Part shown: piece by piece, positions 1 through 7,341 of the stretch
Layout: each line of letters opens with the position of its first letter
Position numbering within the stretch: position 1 is the stretch's first letter
NCBI GenBank assembly: GCA_021775965.1
Contig: JAJFGV010000105.1
Location: 1 to 64,000 of the forward strand
DNA length: 64,000 nucleotides
Direction of reading: 5' to 3'
From: Alphaproteobacteria bacterium
GTDB lineage: Bacteria; Pseudomonadota; Alphaproteobacteria; Micavibrionales; Micavibrionaceae
Notes under the pieces: generated by a model
Told to the model about the DNA's origin: nothing
What the model saw: only the letters and a program-made list of their open reading frames with translations
The model's database searches: none
Position numbers and translations under genes: made by a program

Positions 1-508
1 TCCTTGTGATGGCATTGAAACTGCCGAGTGCTGGGAACTCGCGTTAAACGCAACAGAAACACCGAGCATCATGGCCCTCACCAGACAAGGCCTGCCAACC
101 TTGCGTGAAGATTCAAAAGAAAATCTCTGCGCACGCGGTGCTTACATCCTGAAAGATTCTGATGGTGATCCTGACGTGACGCTCTTTGCCTCCGGCTCCG
201 AAGTTTCCATCGCTGTCGAAGCCGCCGAACAAATTGATGCCAATGTACGGATTGTTTCTGTGCCTTGTATGGATTTGTACTGGCAACAGGACAGCGAATA
301 CATCCAGAGCCTCATCTGTAACAAATCCGTCAAAGTCGGTATCGAAGCGGCCGTACGCCAGAGCTGGGACCGTCTCATCGGCGGACACTCAACCTTTATC
401 GGTATGGATGGTTTCGGCGCGTCCGCCCCGGCGGGTGACCTTTATAAACATTTCGGCATCACCGCCGAAGCCGTCGTTAAGGCTGTTAAAGGTAAAATAT
501 CACAGTAG
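1..508 (+). CDS. tkt: Transketolase, C-terminal part (5' end outside window)
   Basis: Transketolase moves two-carbon ketol units between sugar phosphates in the pentose phosphate pathway, using thiamine diphosphate. The open frame is already running at base 2 and reads PCDGIETAECWELAL, a stretch typical of the end of the pyrimidine-binding domain. MALTRQGLP follows from base 71, then the C-terminal transketolase domain (VTLFASGSEVSIAVEAAEQI, VVKAV). The ATG at 71 is therefore internal and not the start. About 168 codons are visible. gap and a class I aldolase follow within 6 kb, which fits the tkt-gap-fba grouping common in alphaproteobacteria, though other genes are interspersed here. Confidence 0.95.
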   Translation, partial: PCDGIETAECWELALNATETPSIMALTRQGLPTLREDSKENLCARGAYILKDSDGDPDVTLFASGSEVSIAVEAAEQIDANVRIVSVPCMDLYWQQDSEYIQSLICNKSVKVGIEAAVRQSWDRLIGGHSTFIGMDGFGASAPAGDLYKHFGITAEAVVKAVKGKISQ

Positions 509-513
509 TTATA

Positions 514-1476
514 GTGAGCCCAATGCCCAAACGAACCTATTCAGAAAAGACTGAGTTAAACAAAAGTTTTTTAAAAGAAAAACTACGGCACCTTTGGAAC
601 GGCGAACTCCCCTTCTCAACCGTTTTCTGGAGCTACTATGTCTTCGCAACCTTTTCTTTTGCTACTTTGTTTTGGATCGGAACAGCCGTAAATATATTTG
701 CTCCTCTTTTAGGTAGCCTTGTTAGTCTTCTGTGGTCTATATTTATGATCGTTCCCATGTGGAGAGCCGCTAAAAACCACCAAGGGTCTAAAGCTTGGGT
801 AACTTTCGGGTTAACAACATTTTTTCTAGGTTTGGTTACTCAAATACTAGTATTTATGCCGTATTCTCATACAAAAACTGACAACAGTAATAATTATAAA
901 CATGTTGATTATCAACGCGATGCAGACATCTTGCGTCTGCATGACCTTGTTTATATAGGAGAGCTGATAGAAGAATACTATGAACAAAAACAGCGTAATC
1001 CGCTTACTCATGACGGACAAAAACCTAAAGTCGTTTATATTTTAAGCAAGGAACAAGCTGCTACTGTTGAACATGATTACAGTAAATCTGATCCTATAGA
1101 TGTATCTCTTTTTATAAATGAACTCAAAGAGGGCCTAGGAAAAGAAATTATTTTGCCAATCGACCCACAAAGAGAAAAAGTGAACTCTAAGAACATTTTT
1201 TATACATATGAAATTCGTTCCAATGGATCTTATATCCTTTCGGCTTTTACACATCATGGATTTATGTTTGCAAAAAGGTTTAGCCAGCATAACAATAGAG
1301 TATCGATTGGCTCACATGCACTACCTAAAGAAAGTATATTTCTTTTAGATCAACTCAAAAAAGAAAAATACTTCCAAGAGGCTTTCAGCGCACCTCCTCT
1401 TAAACCAGGACACTTAGAAAGCATTAGAAAAGGTCTAGTGCAGGATATCGGTTATGGCTCGATACCTTTGAAATAA
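514..1476 (+). CDS. Unknown three-helix membrane protein
   Basis: I do not recognise the family. The protein (320 residues from a GTG at 514; 317 from the ATG at 523) has three hydrophobic segments at about residues 36-56, 58-82 and 96-116. A charged, probably soluble tail of about 200 residues follows, with no motif I can name. It begins 5 nt after the transketolase stop, so it may be co-transcribed with tkt. The coding sequence is visibly richer in A and T than its neighbours (many AAA, TTT and ATT codons), which suggests transfer or relaxed selection. The start choice is uncertain because neither candidate has a strong ribosome binding site. Confidence 0.7.
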   Translation: MSPMPKRTYSEKTELNKSFLKEKLRHLWNGELPFSTVFWSYYVFATFSFATLFWIGTAVNIFAPLLGSLVSLLWSIFMIVPMWRAAKNHQGSKAWVTFGLTTFFLGLVTQILVFMPYSHTKTDNSNNYKHVDYQRDADILRLHDLVYIGELIEEYYEQKQRNPLTHDGQKPKVVYILSKEQAATVEHDYSKSDPIDVSLFINELKEGLGKEIILPIDPQREKVNSKNIFYTYEIRSNGSYILSAFTHHGFMFAKRFSQHNNRVSIGSHALPKESIFLLDQLKKEKYFQEAFSAPPLKPGHLESIRKGLVQDIGYGSIPLK

Positions 1477-1488
1477 AAGAGGAAGCTT

Positions 1489-3036
1489 TTAGAAATACCA
1501 CTCGTATTCTAGAATTGCCTTCAGCGTTGCATCGGGCGCAGAATCAGATACCCCAAACAAAACCCCCACATCATAACCGAAATGCCCGAAATGCCCATAC
1601 GCGACCGGTCCAGCCATATGTTTTTGCTCGCTGTAGGAGCCGCCGTCACTGAGTGATCCAAAATCACTATGCACTTCAAAGCCCGGCTCGAATTGCTCAT
1701 CAAGGCGATACTTACTGCTCCAGGCAAAACCAGCCTCAGTGTCATCGCCCGAATCTTCACCAAATTCACGCTCCAAAACCAAATTCGTCGCGTGCGATGT
1801 CCGCCCAACATCCTTGGCCAGCAGTAACTTCACTTCCGCTGCATCAGAGCCGCCCGCCGTATTATATTTAAGCTCGGTCAGAACGCCGACATCAACAAAG
1901 TGCTCGCCCGGATTGGTCAACTGAAACTTATTTTCCCACTCAAGCTCCTTCGTCTCGGCATCTGCGCCGCTTGCACCGCTTTTTTCAAACTCAACCACAA
2001 ATTCGGTAAACCAATATTCCGTGACGCCATAACCAATCGCGCCCTTCTGCACCCACTTGCCATCAACATCACTATCGTCGTCGACCTCATAGCGCCCCTT
2101 CCACTCAACCTCCAGCTCGCCCTTTTCAACATAGGGTGTATATACCTTCTTGGTCGCCTGCGCCTGCCCCGGCATCATCATAAGCGCCGCAAAAATAACC
2201 GCCGCCGCTGTGCCTGCTGCATTTTTTGTATTGATCGTTTTTTGATCAGATAGTCTCATTAACATTATCAAAGTTCCCAAAGTTAGAAGATAAACAATAA
2301 GCTGAATAGCGGTCGGCCTTGCCGTATAACCAATCAAAGTCCCAAGACTTTGCCCGATAATACCGCCCTCCTCCAGCAACCATGAACTGTCCCAAACCGT
2401 TTGTGACAATCCCTCAAACGCTCCTGCCGCCACCAGAAATCCAGTCCCTTGCAACATCATGCCCGCCACCAGCAAAACCAAAAGCCAGCTAGTGACAATA
2501 AAGAACCAACGGATCGAAAGTTTGATCAGACCGAAATACAACGCACCACCAACAACCGCGCCGCCGATCAAACCAATCCCGGCACCACCAATAAGAGCGG
2601 CCCACGACATCCCTGATGCCAGCATGCCGTAGCTAAACAGCACAATCTCCGAGCCCTCACGCAAAATCGCCAGACCAATCACAAGTGACAAAGAAAAATA
2701 AGGAAGATCACCCGAAGCCACAGCTTCTCCAACCTTCATAAAATGCCCCTTCATTTCCCGCGCATGACGTTTCATCCAGAGAACTGTCCAGCCAATAAAA
2801 GCCGCCGCCGTAAACAAGATCGCAGCATTAAAATATTCCTGCCCCATGCCTTCAGCAAAATTTGAAATACCATCGGTAAACAGCGCCACCAGCGCCGAAC
2901 CGGCGAGGCCACCAGCAAAACCAAGACCAATCGCCTTGCCCCGCCCCGGAATCCCCCGCGTCGCCGCCAGCACAATGCCGACAATCAGGACAATTTCAAA
3001 TACTTCACGAAATACAACGATGGCGCTGGATAACAT
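1489..3036 (-). CDS. FTR1-family iron permease fused to a C-terminal barrel-like domain
   Basis: Residues 1-260 are an FTR1/EfeU-type high-affinity iron permease with several membrane helices. The two iron-handling REXXE-type motifs are visible: REVFE at 10-14 and REGSE at 126-130. Family members normally end soon after this domain. Here the frame continues through a second signal-peptide-like stretch (MRLSDQK at 260-266, a hydrophobic core at about 273-289, AQA before Thr295). It then runs on as about 220 residues of alternating acidic/aromatic beta-strand-like sequence that ends in YEWYF; a terminal Phe is typical of outer-membrane barrels. No stop or frameshift separates the two parts. A cupredoxin gene lies upstream in the same direction behind a Fur-type operator, so iron-starvation expression is likely. 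Confidence 0.85.
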   Translation of the reverse strand: MLSSAIVVFREVFEIVLIVGIVLAATRGIPGRGKAIGLGFAGGLAGSALVALFTDGISNFAEGMGQEYFNAAILFTAAAFIGWTVLWMKRHAREMKGHFMKVGEAVASGDLPYFSLSLVIGLAILREGSEIVLFSYGMLASGMSWAALIGGAGIGLIGGAVVGGALYFGLIKLSIRWFFIVTSWLLVLLVAGMMLQGTGFLVAAGAFEGLSQTVWDSSWLLEEGGIIGQSLGTLIGYTARPTAIQLIVYLLTLGTLIMLMRLSDQKTINTKNAAGTAAAVIFAALMMMPGQAQATKKVYTPYVEKGELEVEWKGRYEVDDDSDVDGKWVQKGAIGYGVTEYWFTEFVVEFEKSGASGADAETKELEWENKFQLTNPGEHFVDVGVLTELKYNTAGGSDAAEVKLLLAKDVGRTSHATNLVLEREFGEDSGDDTEAGFAWSSKYRLDEQFEPGFEVHSDFGSLSDGGSYSEQKHMAGPVAYGHFGHFGYDVGVLFGVSDSAPDATLKAILEYEWYF

Positions 3037-3071
3037 TTTTTACTTTCCTTCTCTCATTTATCAGGAGCAAA

Positions 3072-3178
3072 CTAAATTGTGACGTGGCAAGGCATTCAAA
3101 GCGAGGCGCGCGGAATGTACACTTTCGTACATGAGCACGCCGAGACTGAAGAATAACGCAGTCCACGGTGCAATTTAG
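3072..3178. repeat. Intergenic hairpin repeat, copy 1
   Basis: This is an imperfect palindrome of about 107 bp between the cupredoxin stop codon and the FTR1 gene. The outer arms pair (CTAAATTGTGACGTGG with CCACGGTGCAATTTAG), and an inner stem is capped by GTACACTTTCGTACATGAGC. The same cap and layout recur at 20978-21079 and 23568-23665 with different but again self-complementary outer arms. It begins 6 nt after the stop codon of the minus-strand cupredoxin gene, the usual place for a REP-like 3' processing or attenuation element. Confidence 0.8.
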
Positions 3179-3184
3179 GAAGCT

Positions 3185-3517
3185 CTACTTGGCGACGACT
3201 TTGCCTTGCGCGGTGTCCATATTAAACTCACCAAAGAACGGATACTCACCCGGCTTTAACGGACCGATAAAAACAATCCCCTTACCACCACCGCGAATAA
3301 TTTTTTCACGGTTCAATTCATAGCTCTCAAATTCTTCCGGTGTTTTGTCTTCGTTCATAACGATCAACTTCACTTTTTCACCGGCTGGCACTTCGACAAT
3401 CTCGGGAATGAATTTGTGATCTTTAATTCTTAAGGTAATTTCTTCAACGGCTTGCGCAGGTTGCGAAAACACCAAAACACCCAAAGCCAAAACTGGTAAT
3501 AATTTGATAAGTTTCAT
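3185..3517 (-). CDS. Periplasmic cupredoxin-like protein of the iron-uptake operon
   Basis: This is a 110-residue secreted protein. The signal peptide covers residues 1-23 (ends PAQA), followed by a single cupredoxin-like beta-sandwich (IKDHKFIPEIVEVPAGEKVKL, then PGEYPFFGEFNMDTAQG). The cysteine ligand of classical blue-copper proteins is absent and Gly occupies that loop, as in the cupredoxin-like partners commonly found beside FTR1 permeases. It therefore probably helps deliver or oxidise iron for the downstream FTR1 gene and is not an electron carrier. It is first in a two-gene minus-strand unit, with a Fur-type palindrome directly upstream. Confidence 0.85.
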   Translation of the reverse strand: MKLIKLLPVLALGVLVFSQPAQAVEEITLRIKDHKFIPEIVEVPAGEKVKLIVMNEDKTPEEFESYELNREKIIRGGGKGIVFIGPLKPGEYPFFGEFNMDTAQGKVVAK

Positions 3518-3531
3518 GATAACGTCCTTCT

Positions 3532-3573
3532 GTAAATGATAACCATTCGCAATTAAGAATGATTATCATTTAC
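3532..3573. promoter_or_regulatory. Fur-type operator (double palindrome)
   Basis: A 17-bp inverted repeat with one mismatch, GTAAATGATAACCATTC at 3532-3548 and GAATGATTATCATTTAC at 3557-3573, lies 15 nt upstream of the cupredoxin start. Both halves contain the GATAATCATT-like core of Fur boxes. The arrangement suggests iron-dependent repression of the cupredoxin-FTR1 operon. Confidence 0.85.
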
Positions 3574-3615
3574 ACCCGATTCTCTTTCGTCGTCAACAGG
3601 CAAAACCAAAAAATC

Positions 3616-3644
3616 TTGATTATTTAGCCTCTCTTCTCTATTTA
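3616..3644 (+). promoter_or_regulatory. Putative sigma-70 promoter of gap
   Basis: TTGATT (3616-3621) and TATTTA (3639-3644) are separated by 17 nt and lie about 40 nt upstream of the gap ATG. This was judged by eye from the hexamers and spacing. Confidence 0.5.
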
Positions 3645-3682
3645 ACTACCCAACGTACACAATCAGCAATGCAGGAGTAGTA

Positions 3683-4717
3683 ATGACCGCAAAAGTAGCA
3701 ATCAACGGATTTGGCCGTATCGGCCGTATGGTTTTCAGGGCACTCATAGAATCAGGCCGCGATGATATCGAAGTCGTCGCCATCAATGATCTGGCCCCAC
3801 TCGACACCAACCGTATGCTGCTTCAATACGATTCCGTTCACGGCCCATCCCCTTTTGAAGTCAAAATCGAAGGCGAAGACACGCTCATTGTTGACGGCAA
3901 AAAAATAAAAGTCGTGCAGGAACGTGACCCGGCCGCCCTGCCCTGGGGTGATATGGGTGTTGATATCGCTTTTGAATGCACAGGTATTTTTACCAAACGT
4001 GACGCCGCCTCCAAACATCTCGAAGCCGGCGCTAAAAAAGTTCTGATCTCCGCTCCCTCCACTGATGAAGACATCATGGTCGTATACGGCGTGAACTCCG
4101 ACAAACTCGAGGCCAGCCACCAAATCGTTTCCAATGCCTCCTGCACCACCAACTGCCTGGCCCCTATCGCTCATGTCCTTCACCAAACCATCGGCATTGA
4201 AAAAGGCTTCATGACCACGATCCACTCTTACACCGGCGATCAACGCATCGTTGACACCGCCCATAGCGATCCGCACCGTGCCCGCGCCGGGGCGCTTAAC
4301 ATGATTCCAACTTCAACCGGCGCCGCCAAAGCCGTCGGCAAAGTTCTACCGGAACTGAACGGTAAACTTGATGGCGTTTCAATGCGCGTGCCAACGCCGA
4401 ATGTTTCGGTTGTTGATTTGAAATTCATCCCGTCCAAAAACACCACGGTAGAAGAAATCAACGAAGCCGTCAGTGGTTTTGCTTCCGGCGATCTTGATGG
4501 CGTTCTCGGCGTTTATACCGATCCGCTGGTCTCCAGCGATTTCAACCACAACCCTCTGTCTTCGATCTTTGCTCTCAATGAGACCAAAGTCATCGCTGGC
4601 AATCTGGTACGGATCATGTCCTGGTACGACAATGAATGGGGCTTTTCCAATCGTATGCTGGATACCGCTGCGAAGATGCATGCTGTGGGTTATGCCGAGA
4701 AATCCGAAGCGGCATAA
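3683..4717 (+). CDS. gap: Glyceraldehyde-3-phosphate dehydrogenase, type I
   Basis: A cytosolic glycolytic/gluconeogenic enzyme that converts glyceraldehyde 3-phosphate, phosphate and NAD(P) to 1,3-bisphosphoglycerate. The 344-residue length is normal. The Rossmann motif NGFGRIGR is at residues 8-15, and the active-site signature SNASCTTN places the catalytic Cys at 154. The C-terminal WYDNEWGFSNRM is conserved. The ATG follows a GCAGGAGTAGTA ribosome binding site. In many alphaproteobacteria pgk follows gap; here the next genes are an opposite-strand short ORF and a winged-helix regulator, and the aldolase comes 1.3 kb later. Confidence 0.97.
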   Translation: MTAKVAINGFGRIGRMVFRALIESGRDDIEVVAINDLAPLDTNRMLLQYDSVHGPSPFEVKIEGEDTLIVDGKKIKVVQERDPAALPWGDMGVDIAFECTGIFTKRDAASKHLEAGAKKVLISAPSTDEDIMVVYGVNSDKLEASHQIVSNASCTTNCLAPIAHVLHQTIGIEKGFMTTIHSYTGDQRIVDTAHSDPHRARAGALNMIPTSTGAAKAVGKVLPELNGKLDGVSMRVPTPNVSVVDLKFIPSKNTTVEEINEAVSGFASGDLDGVLGVYTDPLVSSDFNHNPLSSIFALNETKVIAGNLVRIMSWYDNEWGFSNRMLDTAAKMHAVGYAEKSEAA

Positions 4718-4720
4718 GGC

Positions 4721-5017
4721 CTAGGAAGGTATGACTATAGGGTATTGAAAATAAACAGTAGACCTATTTTTTACCATCTTAACATTAAGCTTAACAATAT
4801 CACGCATGTCTTTATTTAACGATCCGCCTTTATTCAAAAAACCCTTATCGATAAGACGCCTTCGATGATCTTTAGTATGCGTATACTCAGAGTCATGCGC
4901 CCTATGAAAAAGCTCACGAATCGCCCCGGGGTTTTTATCATGAAGAATCTTTAAAGCATCAACGGCCGCAGCCGGAGATTTGAATTTGCCGTTTTGAAGT
5001 GGAGTGTCCTGCAACAT
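4721..5017 (-). CDS. Short protein of unknown function
   Basis: A 98-residue basic protein with no membrane segment and no family I recognise. It lies tail to tail with gap, 3 nt apart. The start is supported by an ACAGGAAAA-type ribosome binding site before the ATG at 5017. His, Lys and Arg are frequent in the middle (HRAHDSEYTHTKDHRRRL). The region between it and the next gene is strongly AT-rich, as around a pair of divergent promoters. It could still be a spurious ORF, but the binding site argues for a gene. Confidence 0.6.
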   Translation of the reverse strand: MLQDTPLQNGKFKSPAAAVDALKILHDKNPGAIRELFHRAHDSEYTHTKDHRRRLIDKGFLNKGGSLNKDMRDIVKLNVKMVKNRSTVYFQYPIVIPS

Positions 5018-5139
5018 GATTCAATTTTTCCTGTTTTAATTTTTCATAAGCTATACTTTTTCACGCTTACCGTCAACAAAATAAAACACAATAAAATCAA
5101 TATCTTAATATCCTTATACAGCCATAAAGCCTCATAAAT

Positions 5140-5169
5140 TTGAATATTATACCTATTTTATCGTATAAT
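5140..5169 (+). promoter_or_regulatory. Putative promoter for a leaderless mRNA
   Basis: TTGAAT (5140-5145) and a consensus TATAAT (5164-5169) are 18 nt apart. The expected transcription start, 7 nt after the -10, falls on the A of the ATG at 5176. No ribosome binding site precedes that ATG, which fits leaderless initiation. Confidence 0.55.
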
Positions 5170-5175
5170 CACCTC

Positions 5176-5736
5176 ATGGTAACGAATCTTGCAAAACGCG
5201 CTATGACAACGAAAGGTCAAAAGGCCTGCCTTGTGATCGACCATTTGGTCGAGGCTTTGGCTGGCGATCCGTCCTCATCCTTGCGCCGCGCCCTCATATT
5301 GGTCGATATCGATCAATATCCCGGCACCACACAAACCGGCATCATGGAGCGCCTGCACATCCACAAATCAGCCCTAAACCGCGAGATCGAATGGTTGTTC
5401 AATTATGGCTGCGTGATGGTAAGCGATGCCAAGCGCGATGGCCGCCTCAAAAAAATTGAAGTCTGCGGCTATTCAAAAACCGGACTCAAAGCCTCCCTCG
5501 ATTATTTTGATGGTGACCATGATAACCTCAAGGGTTTATTGGAAGATTTTGGTGACATACTAAAATTGGAAAAACCAACCCTGCGCGACGCAAAAATTAT
5601 TTCGACCCTTTATGAGAGAAAGAATGCCCCAAAACAAATGGTAATCGAAGGTCTGTACAACGCGCCGACGTCAACGAATAACAGAGCCATTAACAAACTG
5701 ATCGAAGAAGGCGTGGTAAGAACCGATGAATCTTGA
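5176..5736 (+). CDS. Winged-helix (MarR-like) transcription regulator
   Basis: The 186-residue protein has a winged-helix layout: TQTGIMERLHIHKSALNREIEWL looks like the recognition-helix region, followed by a wing (GCVMVSDAKRDGRLKKIEV). The ending (KQMVIEGLYNAPTSTNNRAI) may be a second HTH-like unit. MarR-like is an inference from this pattern, with no exact family assigned. The frame is open from a TTG at 5140, but that TTG coincides with the -35 hexamer, so the ATG at 5176 is preferred. A 56-codon ORF overlaps its end by 11 nt and is probably co-translated. Confidence 0.7.
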   Translation: MVTNLAKRAMTTKGQKACLVIDHLVEALAGDPSSSLRRALILVDIDQYPGTTQTGIMERLHIHKSALNREIEWLFNYGCVMVSDAKRDGRLKKIEVCGYSKTGLKASLDYFDGDHDNLKGLLEDFGDILKLEKPTLRDAKIISTLYERKNAPKQMVIEGLYNAPTSTNNRAINKLIEEGVVRTDES

Positions 5737-5896
5737 ATTAAACGATATTGCAATGGGATTAATGGATCGCAAGCTTAGCAATCGCTTCGATGGTGGCTCT
5801 GCTCTAAACAATGTGAATCCAATTTTTGCACTGGCTGTTGGATATGAAGGCCTTGAGCACATTGATCCATCTGCAACTCCTAAATTAGGACGCTAG
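5726..5896 (+). CDS. Possible 56-residue protein overlapping the winged-helix gene
   Basis: An ATG at 5726 opens a 56-codon frame ending at TAG 5894-5896 and overlapping the upstream stop by 11 nt, an arrangement typical of translational coupling. The product starts MNLELNDIAMGL and ends SATPKLGR; it has no clear membrane segment or known motif. The overlap and an ordinary amino acid mix are the only support. Confidence 0.4.
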   Translation: MNLELNDIAMGLMDRKLSNRFDGGSALNNVNPIFALAVGYEGLEHIDPSATPKLGR

Positions 5897-5987
5897 CACC
5901 CTCTTCCATTTTTTCTTGAAATCATTGCTATCCTTGGCTATACCTAGCCTACAAAATTTATATGCATAACGATGTAGGAGAAAAGCC

Positions 5988-6902
5988 ATGCCAAACCAAG
6001 ACCAACTCACCAAAATCACAAACGGCAAAGGTTTTATTGCAGCGCTCGACCAAAGCGGCGGCTCAACCCCCAAAGCCCTCAAAAACTACGGCGTCGATGA
6101 AAGCGAATATTCCGGCGATGACGAAATGTTCGCCAAGGTCCATGAAATGCGCAGCCGCATCATCACCGCCCCAGCTTTTAACGGCGAAAAAATCCTCGGC
6201 GCGATCCTGTTTGAAAAAACCATGGACGACAGCATCGACGGCACACCAACCGCGACCTATCTCTGGGACAGATTAAACGTCGTACCTTTCTTAAAAATCG
6301 ACAAAGGCCTCGCCGATGAAAATGACGGCGTACAGCTCATGAAACCAATGCCTGATCTTGATGCCCTGCTCACCCGCGCCAAAGCCGCCGGGATCTTCGG
6401 CACCAAAGAGCGCTCTGTCATCAACAGCGCAGACGCAAAAGGCATCGCCGCCATCGTCGCCCAGCAATTTGAAATCGGCGCGCAAGTCCTGGCCCATGAC
6501 CTCGTACCAATCCTTGAGCCAGAAATTAATATCAACGCAACCGACAAAGCCGAATGCGAAGCCATCATGAGAACTGAAATCCTCAAAAACCTCGACAGCG
6601 TGCCAGACGGCAAGCAAATCATGCTCAAATTAACCCTACCCGAAGAAGGTAATTTTTACGCCGAACTGATCGCCCATGACAAAGTCATGTTGGTTGTCGC
6701 CCTGTCCGGCGGCTATGATCTGACCGAGGCCTGCAACCGCCTGTCACAAAACACCAACATGGTCGCCAGCTTCTCCCGCGCCCTCAGCAACGACCTCCAG
6801 GCCTCGCAAAGCGATGAAGACTTTAACACCGCCCTGCAAAACGCCATCGACAAAATCTTCGGCGCGTCCGTGGGCGGTAACGCCAATTCACAAGCGGCCT
6901 GA
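5988..6902 (+). CDS. Fructose-bisphosphate aldolase, class I (bacterial type)
   Basis: A Schiff-base aldolase that splits fructose 1,6-bisphosphate into two triose phosphates in the cytosol. The 304-residue sequence opens with GKGFIAALDQSGGSTPKAL and continues with ILGAILFEKTMD and VPFLKIDKGL. That Lys-containing stretch and the length match the short class I aldolases of Gram-positive and some Gram-negative bacteria, and not the metal-dependent class II family. A GTAGGAG ribosome binding site precedes the ATG. The TGA stop overlaps the ATG of the next gene by one base (TGATG), so translation is probably coupled. Together with gap and tkt it forms the central carbon section of the window. Confidence 0.93.
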   Translation: MPNQDQLTKITNGKGFIAALDQSGGSTPKALKNYGVDESEYSGDDEMFAKVHEMRSRIITAPAFNGEKILGAILFEKTMDDSIDGTPTATYLWDRLNVVPFLKIDKGLADENDGVQLMKPMPDLDALLTRAKAAGIFGTKERSVINSADAKGIAAIVAQQFEIGAQVLAHDLVPILEPEININATDKAECEAIMRTEILKNLDSVPDGKQIMLKLTLPEEGNFYAELIAHDKVMLVVALSGGYDLTEACNRLSQNTNMVASFSRALSNDLQASQSDEDFNTALQNAIDKIFGASVGGNANSQAA

Positions 6903-7333
6903 TGCGCCAGCAATACCACTCAAAGAAAATCGATGGCAAAAATTATGTCTGGGACGTGCACAAGCTCGTTGAACACACCAAGGGCTTACCTGTCATCGAA
7001 ATGCCCCTCGAAGATATTCAGGAACTGAATGAAAATCACTGGTTTGGCGAAGGGTCCTGGCGCGAACCCATGGCACGCGACTTTGCTCTTCATGCTATGC
7101 TCATTAATGAATGCGACCTCAGTCATCCCATTATCCTGCATGCTGATGGGCGCATCATGGATGGCATGCATCGCTGCTGCAAGGCGCTGATTGAAGGCCG
7201 TAAAACAATTAGGGCTGTCCGCTTCGAAGAAGCGCCTGAGCCTGACCACATTGACCCGGACTGGGATACGTTGCCCTATAACGACAATTTCTGGGAAACC
7301 CTCAAGCGCTTCGGCTTGCCTTACAAAGAATAA
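6902..7333 (+). CDS. ParB/sulfiredoxin-fold domain protein
   Basis: A 143-residue soluble protein. The central stretch HPIILHADGRIMDGMHRCCKAL resembles the conserved strand-turn-helix of ParB-N/sulfiredoxin-fold domains (pattern hxxDGxHRhxAA). There is no HTH domain, so it is not a chromosome-partition ParB. Nucleotide binding is plausible by family analogy only. Its start overlaps the aldolase stop by one base, and the EndoU-like gene follows 8 nt downstream, so the three genes probably form one transcript. The functional link between them is unclear. Confidence 0.7.
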   Translation: MRQQYHSKKIDGKNYVWDVHKLVEHTKGLPVIEMPLEDIQELNENHWFGEGSWREPMARDFALHAMLINECDLSHPIILHADGRIMDGMHRCCKALIEGRKTIRAVRFEEAPEPDHIDPDWDTLPYNDNFWETLKRFGLPYKE

Positions 7334-7341
7334 AAAAAACC

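Noticed and set aside
1653-2253. Plus-strand ORFs opposite the FTR1-barrel gene
   Set aside because: They lie entirely within a well-supported minus-strand gene and show no ribosome binding site or recognisable domain.
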